DNA from: a candidate division TA06 bacterium SM23_40
Lineage (GTDB): Bacteria; LJUI01; SM1-40
Direction of reading: 5' to 3'
DNA: 11,485 nt
Assembly (NCBI GenBank): GCA_001303705.1
Contig: LJUI01000077.1
Span: forward strand, 1 to 11,485
Positions 1 through 6,852 of this stretch are shown here, one piece after another. The notes under the pieces were generated by a model that saw only the letters and a program-made list of their open reading frames with translations, was not told the DNA's origin and searched no databases. The translations under genes were made by a program, and so were the position numbers. Each line of letters opens with the position of its first letter. The first letter of the stretch is position 1.

Positions 1-2
1 TC

Positions 3-27
3 GACCGCCGCCCCCAGGGGCCGGTCC
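3..27 (-). terminator. Possible hairpin downstream of the lipoprotein gene
   Basis: On the plus strand GACCG, two bulged bases, then GCCCC face GGGGC and CGGTC across a very short loop, making a stable stem about 35 bases after the stop codon. Any T-run would lie beyond the window edge, so its role as a terminator cannot be judged. An ATG at 34 on the minus strand opens a frame into the window edge without a ribosome site. Confidence 0.25.
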
Positions 28-60
28 GATGCATTCGGCTCAAGGCGAATCAGAGACGAC

Positions 61-924
61 TTATTCCGGCTCGTACAGGTCCTGTCCCTCGAACAACTCC
101 TCCCCCAGCCCAGGGCCCTCGAACTCCGGCGGCAGCTCCTGCCTTTCGAGCCCGGCCGGGAGCTCGAGCTCCTCCTCCCCGATGTCCAGATTCATCCGGA
201 GCGAGTCGTACGTGACAACCACGGACGCTCCCTCCCTCGGCACATCGAGAGCAATCACCGAGGGCCGCATGAACCCGCCCACCTCACGGTATCGTCGGTA
301 CCGATAGCGCTGCTCGAGGCGCCCGTCTGCATCGAAGACCTCCAGCCTGGTGAGTGTACGGGTGGACTTGTCGATCGAGGCGGCATACTGGTGCCTGCCC
401 TCCTGCCACCGCATCATGTATGTCCCATCGCTCTCACCGAGCTCCGTCTCTCCGAAGAGCTCGGGCGGCGGCATGTGCGCCCCGCCGAGCAGTGCGTCTC
501 GCACAACAGTCCAGGCGATCTCCTTCGCCATGGGGATCGATGTCTGCGCCAGATCGACGATCCACTGGACCCTCGCTTCGGGGAGGGCCACCGCTGCCTC
601 GTCCCCCGTGATGGCGACGAGGAGCGTCGGTATTCCCAGCGGCCCGAAGAGATCGATGCGAAGACGATCAGGGGCTCGGTACCGGAGAGTGAACGAGGAA
701 CTATTGGAGCGACCGCGCTGCTCGAAGGTGACCCGGCCGACTCCTTTGAGGGTCTGGACGGTGTGCTCAGCCGCCGCGATCTGTTCGGCCAGTTCGGCAA
801 CGATCTCTGCCTGGTCCCGAACCGGTTGGTATGTGGGGGCGCGCGTGCAGCTGGTGGTGAGAAAGAGAGACGCGAGGAGTACCGCAGTCACGGTACCGAT
901 ACTCACCGCCCGGCCGAGCTTCAT
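61..924 (-). CDS. Predicted outer-membrane lipoprotein, LolA/LolB-like fold
   Basis: From the ATG at 924 the product is 287 residues: a basic start (MKLGR), an 18-residue hydrophobic stretch, and LTTSC with the probable lipidated Cys26. The lipobox has Thr where Leu is usual at -3, so lipidation is likely but not certain. The body (about 40-250) has the pattern of the LolA/LolB superfamily (DUF4292-like): LKGVGRVTFEQRG, FTLRYRAPDRLRIDLFGPLG, a middle region with MMRWQ, then LTRLEVFDADGRLEQRYRYRRYREVGGFMRPSVIAL. The tail (250-287) is rich in Glu and Pro. Such proteins bind lipid acyl chains and often serve lipoprotein sorting to the outer membrane; a general role is all I can assign. Starts at 936 or 996 are possible. 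The 996 ATG has the best ribosome site (GGGAGGG) but would give a 49-residue signal. Confidence 0.75.
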   Translation of the reverse strand: MKLGRAVSIGTVTAVLLASLFLTTSCTRAPTYQPVRDQAEIVAELAEQIAAAEHTVQTLKGVGRVTFEQRGRSNSSSFTLRYRAPDRLRIDLFGPLGIPTLLVAITGDEAAVALPEARVQWIVDLAQTSIPMAKEIAWTVVRDALLGGAHMPPPELFGETELGESDGTYMMRWQEGRHQYAASIDKSTRTLTRLEVFDADGRLEQRYRYRRYREVGGFMRPSVIALDVPREGASVVVTYDSLRMNLDIGEEELELPAGLERQELPPEFEGPGLGEELFEGQDLYEPE

Positions 925-1116
925 CCCGGGCGCCATGGCGAGTGGACTGACGATGAATGGTCTACGCCCTACTTCCACCCTCCCATCTCTTAGCATTATG
1001 GGAAACCCTCCCTGTATGAACTGTGGCGTGCACGCAAAGCGGGTACCGGGCCGATGTCCCTGGGCCCCGGACGAGCGATACGCCATTTCCGTCTGTGTAA
1101 ACGATCGTTACGCGCC
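925..1116. other. Leader between the 53 bp array and the lipoprotein gene
   Basis: Apart from the overlapping inverted repeats at its upstream edge, this stretch holds no separate gene. GGGAGGG at about 1007-1013 on the minus strand is a strong ribosome-site match ahead of an ATG at 996. The codons between 996 and 960 (CTA, AGA, AGG, GTA, AGA) are unlike the strongly GC-ending codons of the neighbours, which is why I do not place the gene start there. Confidence 0.4.
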
Positions 1117-1122
1117 CGTAAC
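1097..1122. promoter_or_regulatory. Overlapping inverted repeats (GTAAC boxes), possible operator
   Basis: Two inverted repeats share a middle arm: GTAAACGATCGTTAC (1097-1111, one unpaired A) and GTTACG-CGCC-CGTAAC (1107-1122, perfect 6 bp arms). They lie about 100-125 bases upstream of the first plausible lipoprotein start on the transcribed strand. The layout suits either a dimeric regulator or two mutually exclusive RNA hairpins. A TTTACA on the minus strand in the same place resembles a -35 box, but no good -10 is spaced correctly. Confidence 0.3.
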
Positions 1123-1381
1123 AGGATGTAGGTGCCAACGACGTTGACGTGAGTTACGACTACTGGGCAAGCAACTGGGCATATCTGCCAAGGACATTGG
1201 CATGTATCTACGCCACCAGGCAAGCAACTGGCCACGTGTGTCAAGAACGTTGCCATGAGTCTGCACCACGACGCCAGTAACTTGACACCTGTATCAATAA
1301 CGCTGCGCCAAGTCTGCGCGACGACGCCAGCAACTGCACACCTGTGTCAAGAACGTTGCCCTGAGCCTGCGCTACGATACC
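1117..1381 (-). repeat. 53 bp tandem repeat, about five copies, running into the scpA stop
   Basis: Units begin at 1117, 1170, 1223, 1276 and 1329, each exactly 53 bp. By hand alignment the units at 1223 and 1329 match at about 44 of 53 positions, and those at 1276 and 1329 at about 41. The copies degrade toward 1117. Shared landmarks are agcaactg at the unit start, tcaagaacgttgcc in the middle and cgacgcc near the end. The last unit includes the final codons and TAG of scpA. Fifty-three is not a multiple of three and the frames are broken, so it is non-coding. Each unit carries an imperfect dyad at unit positions 7-22, best in the 1276 copy (TTGACACCTGTATCAA). It is not a CRISPR array, because the units abut without unique spacers. 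Confidence 0.9.
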
Positions 1382-2232
1382 AGCTGCAGAACGATCGCGT
1401 CGAATGACCGGGCCTGGACCGCCACTACCTTCCGCGACCTGACGAGCTCGAGGAGCGCGAGGAACATGGCGATGATCTGGCGTCTCGTCGTCGCCGCGTC
1501 GAAGAGCGCGGTGAAGGCGATCTCGCCGGCGGTGCGGAGCCTGTCCACGATAACCTCGATGCATTCCTCCACCGAGACGTCCTCGCCTCCGACCTGGTAC
1601 CTATCCTCTGCGGCCAGGCGCTTGATAACCTCCTGGAGCGCGCCCAGCAGATCGAATAGGCCGACGGGTTCACGCTCCTCACCGAGCGGAACACCCTCCA
1701 CCCCGGTCGCCCGTCGCGGAAACAGTTCTCGGGTCTCCTCCTCCCTTCCCGCCAGGTGTCCTGCCGCCTCCTTGAACTTGCGGTACTCGAGCAGCTGCTG
1801 GACCAGTTCGGCGCGCGGATCCTCGGGCTCCTCTTCCTCTTCCTCTTCATCTACGGAGGGCGGGAGGAGCATACGAACCTTGATCCGCATCAGGGTCGCG
1901 GCCATCACAAGAAAGTCGCCGGCGATCGTGAGATCGAGCATCGCCAGCAGCTGGAGGTATTCCAGATATTGCTGGGCGATCGTGGCGATGGGGATGTCGA
2001 AGATATCGATCTCATTCTTCCGCACGAGGTGGAGGAGTAGATCGAGCGGCCCCTCGAAAATCTCGAGCTTCACCGGAGGCAGTCGCTCAGAGCCCATGTG
2101 GATGGCGGTGTATAGTGTTTGTGCCGATGCGGTATTCACATCGCCCTTTACATCGGCCGGCGTCGGCTCTTCGCCAACGGTCATCAGACTCTCTTCATCG
2201 TGCATCGCGTGGTCCTGCTCTCGATCGTACAT
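1372..2232 (-). CDS. scpA: Segregation and condensation protein ScpA (kleisin)
   Basis: ScpA is the kleisin that bridges the SMC heads and, with ScpB, loads condensin for chromosome segregation. The product is 286 residues. The family hallmark KLEIFEGPLDLLLHLVRKNE is at 55-74, followed by FDIPIATIAQQYL, the AATLMRIKVRMLLP helix at 111-124, a run of seven glutamates at 129-135 and the C-terminal winged helix (about 225-286). I chose ATG 2232 because GAGG lies five bases upstream; a GTG at 2253 would add seven residues but has no ribosome site. This leaves about 50 residues ahead of the conserved domain, longer than in typical ScpA, so ATG starts at 2181 or 2094 are not excluded. No scpB follows in the window; instead the stop codon lies inside a tandem repeat array. 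Confidence 0.94.
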   Translation of the reverse strand: MYDREQDHAMHDEESLMTVGEEPTPADVKGDVNTASAQTLYTAIHMGSERLPPVKLEIFEGPLDLLLHLVRKNEIDIFDIPIATIAQQYLEYLQLLAMLDLTIAGDFLVMAATLMRIKVRMLLPPSVDEEEEEEEPEDPRAELVQQLLEYRKFKEAAGHLAGREEETRELFPRRATGVEGVPLGEEREPVGLFDLLGALQEVIKRLAAEDRYQVGGEDVSVEECIEVIVDRLRTAGEIAFTALFDAATTRRQIIAMFLALLELVRSRKVVAVQARSFDAIVLQLVS

Positions 2233-2303
2233 CGTTTCCTCGTTACAATTCACCGGTTGAGTGCGATAGTCACGTACACTTCACGGGACCCAATCCGAAC
2301 GAG

Positions 2304-2445
2304 ATCCTCGGACTCGGTCCAATCGGATCCTCGGGCTCGATCACAATCGGACCCTCGGACTCAATCCCGTTTGGATCCTCGGACTCGGTCCAATCGGATC
2401 CTCGGACTCGATACCAATTGAAACCTCGGACTCAATCCCGATTAG
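2304..2445 (-). repeat. 23/24 bp tandem repeat, six copies arranged as two 71 bp units
   Basis: Six units begin at 2304, 2327, 2351, 2375, 2398 and 2422, with lengths 23-24-24-23-24-24. The core is nearly constant: ctcggactcg on the plus strand (CGAGTCCGAG on the transcribed strand). Units 1-3 match units 4-6 at about 63 of 71 positions by hand alignment, and the two 23 bp units are identical, so the array grew as a 71 bp block. A degenerate seventh unit follows to about 2470. The mixed unit length breaks any reading frame, so it is non-coding. In the identical units the transcript could fold as a nested hairpin: outer GGATCC/GGATCC, inner GGAC-CGA-GTCC. It lies in the spacer upstream of scpA, 72 bases before its likely start. 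Confidence 0.9.
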
Positions 2446-2639
2446 ACCCTCCAGCCTCGACAGGAACTCCGTTTCGCCCCGGCTCACGTCGTCGTCGCGA
2501 TTTCGAACGGACTGTCCGAACTGCACTGGCGCTGCGCGACCCGTTCCGAAGCGGGCAGCGCCCGTCGCTGATAGCGCCGGGACGCGCGACTCCAATCCTT
2601 CCGCGCGGTTCTAGGATTCGCGGTTGACGCGGTCGAACC

Positions 2640-2658
2640 GGCGCCGGCGCCCGGCGCC
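2640..2658. other. GC-only palindromic cluster downstream of the cyclase
   Basis: GGCGCC occurs three times here, including the 12 bp perfect palindrome GGCGCCGGCGCC at 2640-2651. On the minus strand it lies about 40-58 bases after the cyclase stop and could form a very stable hairpin. No T-run follows (the next bases are GGTTCGACC), so calling it an intrinsic terminator is a guess; it could slow or protect the transcript end. Confidence 0.35.
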
Positions 2659-2676
2659 CCCGCTATTGACTGAGCA

Positions 2677-2688
2677 CTATTGACTGAG
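2677..2688. repeat. 12 bp direct repeat just after the cyclase stop
   Basis: ctattgactgag occurs at 2663-2674 and again at 2677-2688, a 14 bp offset. It lies 9 bases beyond the cyclase stop codon on the transcribed strand. It looks like a small local duplication; no function is visible. Confidence 0.6.
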
Positions 2689-2697
2689 TACCAACTC

Positions 2698-4932
2698 CTA
2701 CTTCGTCTCGATATTGAACGCTCCGTCCCAGCTCTCAGGAGGCGGCGTGGTGCGGTACCAGTCGCACCGGCTGGTGAACTCCCGCGACGGGCCGTCTCCC
2801 GGCCGCAGCTCGAGTACCTTGCTGAAGTACTCCCTCGCCTTCACCCAATCCCGTTCCTTGTATGCCTCCATCCCCATACCGTGGAGACGTATCAGCTCTA
2901 ACATCTCAGGAGGCTGCTTGCCCTCGCCGATCAACTCATAGATGATGACTGGCTCCAGCTTTCCCTTCACGCGCACCTTGTCGAGCTCGCGTAAGACGAG
3001 CCGTCCGTCGAGCTCCTTGCGTGTGAACTCGCTGATGATGATATTCGTGCCGTACAGCTTGTTGATCCCCTCGAGCCGCGAACCGAGGTTGACGTTGTCG
3101 CCGGTGACAGTGTAGTCGAAGCGCGCCCGCGAGCCCATGTTCCCCACGATCATATCCCCGGTATTGACGCCGATCCCGATATTGAAGACCGGCTTCCTCT
3201 GCGACTCCCACTTCCTCTGGAGCTCTCCCAGTTTCTGCATCATCCTGACCGCGGTGATGCAGGCGCGGTATGCGTGCTGGTCGGGCGGAGGGGTGGCGCC
3301 GTACACGGCCATGATCTCGTCGCCCACATACTTATCGAGCATTCCTTCGTGCTCGAAGATGAGGTCGGTCATCACCGACAGATATTCGCTCAGGTGGTGG
3401 ACGAGCTCCTCGGGCTGGAGCTTCTCCGAGATGGTGGTGAAGTCCCTGATGTCAGAGAAGAGAACCGTGAGCTCCTTCTTCTCTCCGCCCAGCCGCAGGA
3501 GTTCCGGGTTGGCGAGCATGCGATCGACGACCGCCGCGGTGACATAGTGCTGGAACGCGCGCTTGGTGAACCGGGCGCGCCGCTCCTCGGCCACGTACCG
3601 GAATGCGAGCACGCTGATGTATCCGCCGAGTCCGCAGTAGAAGGGACGCACGACCTCGAGCCAGAGTGCCATGGACTCGAACAGGACCTGGCTCACGATG
3701 AGATAGAGGATCCACACTCCGATGATGGCAAATGCGCCGCGGAGCGGGCGGAGCGCGCCGGAGAGGAGCGCGGTCGCCAACACGAGGCCGAGCACGATGA
3801 GGAAGGCCGGCACGAACCCGATCCGATGAATGAAATCGCCATGGATGATGTTGTGGACGATGGTGGCGTGGATCTCCACACCGGGGAAGAGTGGTGCGAA
3901 CGGAATCGGGCGGAGGTCTGCCAGGCCCCGGGCCGAGGCCCCGATGAGCACGATCTTGTCTCTGAAATAGTCGGCGGGGATCTGCCCGAGGAGGACGTCA
4001 GAATAGGAGACCGTGCGGAACGTCCGCTCGTACCCCTGATAGTCAATGAGCATCCGCCCGAAGCTCCCGACAGGGATCGAGAGCGGCCCCGCGGCGACGC
4101 TCCGCTCCGATGTGAGGGCAAGGTCCTCGTTCTCGATGCCGAGAGCGTCGAACGCGATCTTCACGCCGAACGCGGGGAAAAGTTCCCCCTGATACGAGTG
4201 GAAGAGCGGGACCGCACGCACGGTTCCATCGGGGTCAGGCCAGACATTGGCGTACCCGATCCCTTTCGCCACGCTGCCGAGGGTCGGGTGGGGCAGGGAG
4301 ATCCCCCGCTGCTCGAGGAAGAATGCGTTCCCCTCCGGCCCCATGTCGTAGGTGAAACGGCGCGTCCACGCGGGGAGTGGAGTCCCCTCTTCACCCACGC
4401 CGAGATACATCGCATGATACACGTTCCCCCACCGCTCGGTCACCTCGGCGAGCTCCGCATCGTACCCGATTCCGCCGAGAACCCGATCGATGACCGCCTT
4501 CGCCCGCCCGGGATCGAGTCCTGCCTCCCTCCTCAGATCCTCGGCCAGGCGGTCCGCCCGCAGCCGGTGGAAGACATCGACCTGGTCGGGGGTGAGGCCA
4601 TCTGATTCGATGAAGAAGATATCGAACCCGACCGCCGCCGCGCCGCCCTGGTTCACATAGTTGGCTATCTGGGCGTGGTAATATCGCGGCCAGTCCTGGA
4701 ATCTCCCGAGCGTGGCGAGGCTCCGCTCGTCGATGTCGACGATGACCACATCGTCGAGCCGCCCCTCCCGCCCGCGAAGGGCCGGCTTCCACCAGTATCT
4801 GAGATCATAGGCCTTCCGTTCGAAATCGACGTACAGAGCATCGAACAACGAGACGATAAGAAAGATGGCCGTGCCTACGAACGTGCCGACGAGCACGCAG
4901 CGAAGGACACGGCCACTGATTCCACGCGCCAT
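2698..4932 (-). CDS. CHASE2 domain class III adenylate/guanylate cyclase, membrane-bound
   Basis: The product is 744 residues: an N-terminal membrane helix (about 9-32), an extracytoplasmic CHASE2 sensor (about 36-370), three membrane helices (about 373-394, 398-420, 428-446), a class III cyclase catalytic domain (about 483-670), and a C-terminal TPR-like helix pair ending PPPESWDGAFN. The catalytic set is complete: metal-binding Asp494 (FSDIRDFT) and Asp538 (YVGDEIMAVYG), base-recognising Lys534 and Asp606, and transition-state Asn615 and Arg619 (VNLGSRLE). The Lys/Asp pair indicates ATP, so cAMP is the likely product. The ATG at 4932 has AAGGA eight bases before it; a GTG at 4938 with GGAGGG upstream is an equal alternative. 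It follows the HD-GYP gene by 25 bp. The signal sensed by CHASE2 is unknown. Confidence 0.93.
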   Translation of the reverse strand: MARGISGRVLRCVLVGTFVGTAIFLIVSLFDALYVDFERKAYDLRYWWKPALRGREGRLDDVVIVDIDERSLATLGRFQDWPRYYHAQIANYVNQGGAAAVGFDIFFIESDGLTPDQVDVFHRLRADRLAEDLRREAGLDPGRAKAVIDRVLGGIGYDAELAEVTERWGNVYHAMYLGVGEEGTPLPAWTRRFTYDMGPEGNAFFLEQRGISLPHPTLGSVAKGIGYANVWPDPDGTVRAVPLFHSYQGELFPAFGVKIAFDALGIENEDLALTSERSVAAGPLSIPVGSFGRMLIDYQGYERTFRTVSYSDVLLGQIPADYFRDKIVLIGASARGLADLRPIPFAPLFPGVEIHATIVHNIIHGDFIHRIGFVPAFLIVLGLVLATALLSGALRPLRGAFAIIGVWILYLIVSQVLFESMALWLEVVRPFYCGLGGYISVLAFRYVAEERRARFTKRAFQHYVTAAVVDRMLANPELLRLGGEKKELTVLFSDIRDFTTISEKLQPEELVHHLSEYLSVMTDLIFEHEGMLDKYVGDEIMAVYGATPPPDQHAYRACITAVRMMQKLGELQRKWESQRKPVFNIGIGVNTGDMIVGNMGSRARFDYTVTGDNVNLGSRLEGINKLYGTNIIISEFTRKELDGRLVLRELDKVRVKGKLEPVIIYELIGEGKQPPEMLELIRLHGMGMEAYKERDWVKAREYFSKVLELRPGDGPSREFTSRCDWYRTTPPPESWDGAFNIETK

Positions 4933-4957
4933 GGCCACCGTCCTTACCCTCCTCTCC

Positions 4958-6190
4958 TTACCCTCCTCTTATGCGCTCCCTCTTGTATACCCTCACGAAC
5001 GCTTCGACCACCTGTCCGTCGAACTGCGTACCGGAGAGCTCACGCAGGCGCCTGAGCGCGTCAGGCTCCTTCATTGCCGCCCGGTAGGGTCGATCACTCA
5101 TCATCGCATCGAACGAGTCCGCCACGCAGATGATCCGCGCCAGCCGCGGGATGTCGCCGTCGGCCAGGCCGTCGGGGTACCCGGTCCCGTCGTACCGCTC
5201 GTGGTGGTGGCGCATTCCCGGTATCACATCGCGCAGCAGCCTGATCGGCGCCATGATATCAGCGCCCTTGAGCGGGTGCTTCCTGATGGCGTCCCATTCC
5301 TCGGGGGTCAGATCTCCCGGCTTCTGGAGAATAGAGTCGGGAATCCCGATCTTGCCGACGTCGTGGAGAATGGCAGACCATTCGAGATTTCGGCGCAGCC
5401 CCTCACCGAGCTGCAGCTCGTACCCGATGAGCCGGCTGTATTCGGTAACGCGCTTGGAGTGGCCGATCGTATACGGATCCTTCGCATCGATGGCGGTAGC
5501 GAGAGACGTGACCGCACCGAGCGCCAGTTCTGCCTGTTCCTTGTACAGCGTCGCATTCTCGATGGCGATCGCCGCCTGCCGGGCCAGACCCTGGAACATC
5601 TCCAGGTCTCTCTCGCTGAAGGTGCCGGAACGTTTGTTGAGCACTTCCGCGACGCCGATCACCTTGCCCTTCACGATAAGGGGAACGGCGAGGATAGAAC
5701 GAGTTATGAATTTCGACTTCTCATCTACCTTCTGGTAGAACCGCGGGTCTTTCCTCACGTCCGGCACGAGCACCGATTTGCCGTACTTCGCCACCCACCC
5801 GACGACGCCTTCACCCCAGGGCACCCGGATCTTCTTCGCGGCCTCGCCCTTTTCGCCCAGCGCGAGCACGAAGTACAGCTCTTTCGTCGCCTCGTCTATC
5901 TGGAAGACGGAACTCGCCTCGGCATCGAGCGCCCGCTGCCCCTCGGTCATCACATGATCGAGTACCTCGTTGAGGTCGAGGCTGGAGCTGAAGACCGCGC
6001 TCGCCTCGATCATCGACTCCAGCTGGCCGATCCGGTCTTCCAGCTCCCGGTACAGGGCCTGGTACACATCGCCGAGGCCCCCCAGGCTCCCCGGGGGCTT
6101 ACTCTCGCCCGGAATTGTGCTGTCCTTCGCTCCCTCATCCTTCTCACCTGCCACCTGCGCCAGATCAGCATCGCGTTCTTCTTCCGACAT
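4958..6190 (-). CDS. GAF domain / HD-GYP domain cyclic-dinucleotide phosphodiesterase-type protein
   Basis: The product is 410 residues without a membrane segment. After a charged head (1-45) and a short helix comes a GAF sensory domain (about 69-212), then an HD-GYP domain (about 225-405). The HD-GYP metal and signature residues are intact: His244, His276-Asp277 (HDVGKIG), His305, the HHHERYDGTGYPDGL block at 328-342, and Asp358. HD-GYP proteins usually hydrolyse c-di-GMP, and some act on other cyclic dinucleotides; the intact residues suggest an active enzyme. The GAF ligand cannot be read from sequence. The start at 6190 (MSEEERDADL) has AGGAGAGGA upstream; the open frame continues back over pgsA, but that part is shadow sequence. 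It lies 41 bp after pgsA and 25 bp before a nucleotide cyclase gene, so a shared transcript is likely. Confidence 0.92.
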   Translation of the reverse strand: MSEEERDADLAQVAGEKDEGAKDSTIPGESKPPGSLGGLGDVYQALYRELEDRIGQLESMIEASAVFSSSLDLNEVLDHVMTEGQRALDAEASSVFQIDEATKELYFVLALGEKGEAAKKIRVPWGEGVVGWVAKYGKSVLVPDVRKDPRFYQKVDEKSKFITRSILAVPLIVKGKVIGVAEVLNKRSGTFSERDLEMFQGLARQAAIAIENATLYKEQAELALGAVTSLATAIDAKDPYTIGHSKRVTEYSRLIGYELQLGEGLRRNLEWSAILHDVGKIGIPDSILQKPGDLTPEEWDAIRKHPLKGADIMAPIRLLRDVIPGMRHHHERYDGTGYPDGLADGDIPRLARIICVADSFDAMMSDRPYRAAMKEPDALRRLRELSGTQFDGQVVEAFVRVYKRERIRGG

Positions 6191-6231
6191 GGCAGTGATA
6201 GTCCTCTCCTGCTCACCACGCAGTGTTCTGC

Positions 6232-6852
6232 TCAGGCATCTTGACTCGCGTTGCGCATGAGCGCACGAAAGACGCGCAGGTAGCTGACGCCCGATATGAA
6301 GACACAAGCGACAGCTAGCCAGACAAGGTACGTACCAATCGTGTAGTAGTGAATCGTATAGGCAATGATCATGAGCGCGAAGACGACACCGGTCAGCTTG
6401 CCGATGATGTTCGAACTGACGATAAGCTTCCTGTGTTCGATGATATAGAGGCTGGCGCCCAGGATGATCAGGTCCCGACCCACGATGAGCAGTGCCGGCC
6501 AGACCGGGAACCCGCGGAGCTGAATGAGGAAGATGACGATTGCTCCCACGGTGATCTTGTCTGCAACCGGATCGAGCACTTTGCCCAGATTCGAGATCTG
6601 GCCGAACCGGCGGGCGAAATATCCGTCGAGGGCATCCGTCAGGACGGCGACGGACATGAACATCAGGGCGAGCACATCGTATATCCGCGTCTGCTGGATG
6701 AGGCAGAAGAGAATGCACGGGAGGAGCAGGATGCGAAGAATGCTCAGGGCATTCGGGAGCGTCCGGATCTGCCCCCATTCGATCCCGGCTAACCCGGTCT
6801 GCGCCACTCCCACGTACGGCGATTTCAGGGCGCGATCTTCATCAGCAGGCAT
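6232..6852 (-). CDS. pgsA: CDP-diacylglycerol-glycerol-3-phosphate 3-phosphatidyltransferase
   Basis: PgsA joins CDP-diacylglycerol and glycerol-3-phosphate to give phosphatidylglycerol phosphate, the committed step to phosphatidylglycerol and cardiolipin, in the inner membrane. The product is 206 residues with several hydrophobic segments. The CDP-alcohol phosphatidyltransferase signature is complete: Asp73, Asp76-Gly77, Ala80-Arg81, Gly90, Asp94 and Asp98 with the expected spacing. The start at 6852 is supported by AGGAGG placed just before it, inside the end of recN. It gives a hydrophilic tail of about 27 residues ahead of the usual family beginning (here RTLPNALSILRI), longer than in most PgsA proteins. 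Related CDP-alcohol transferases such as PssA or cardiolipin synthase-like members share the motif; the NLLT-like N-terminus favours PgsA. Confidence 0.9.
   Translation of the reverse strand: MPADEDRALKSPYVGVAQTGLAGIEWGQIRTLPNALSILRILLLPCILFCLIQQTRIYDVLALMFMSVAVLTDALDGYFARRFGQISNLGKVLDPVADKITVGAIVIFLIQLRGFPVWPALLIVGRDLIILGASLYIIEHRKLIVSSNIIGKLTGVVFALMIIAYTIHYYTIGTYLVWLAVACVFISGVSYLRVFRALMRNASQDA

Larger units (their letters stand above)
2233..2697. other. Cyclase-scpA spacer, no gene seen
   Basis: This 465 bp stretch holds, in transcription order, the 12 bp direct repeat, the GGCGCC cluster, about 170 bp of GC-rich unique sequence, the 23/24 bp tandem array, and a leader of some 70 bases before scpA. 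Short open frames cross it on both strands, but none has a start with a ribosome site or a recognisable product. I see no convincing promoter, although scpA probably needs its own. Confidence 0.6.

Noticed and set aside
996-1256. 86-codon minus-strand frame across the 53 bp array
   Set aside because: It lies in tandem repeats with a period not divisible by three, so no repeated peptide is kept and no ribosome site is seen.
1117-1381. CRISPR-like array
   Set aside because: The 53 bp units abut directly, diverge from each other and have no unique spacers between them; no cas gene is present.
1223-1381. TTGACA on the minus strand within the 53 bp units as promoter -35 boxes
   Set aside because: The matches are part of the dyad, and 17 bases further there is only GC-rich sequence with no -10 match.
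2254-2310. Promoter for scpA (TTGGGT with a weak ACTATC about 17 bases later)
   Set aside because: The -10 candidate matches the consensus at too few positions to be distinguished from chance.
3274-4605. 443-codon plus-strand open frame opposite the cyclase gene
   Set aside because: The product is rich in Glu, Arg, His and Asp with no recognisable domain, while the opposite strand encodes a complete CHASE2 cyclase; long antisense frames are expected in GC-rich genes.
4865-6244. 459-codon plus-strand open frame opposite the HD-GYP gene
   Set aside because: It mirrors the codon pattern of the intact GAF/HD-GYP gene and has no family features of its own.
6191-6778. N-terminal extension of the HD-GYP protein through pgsA
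   Set aside because: The open frame continues upstream, but the sequence is the shadow of pgsA, rich in His, Arg, Pro and Ser, and a good ribosome site precedes ATG 6190.
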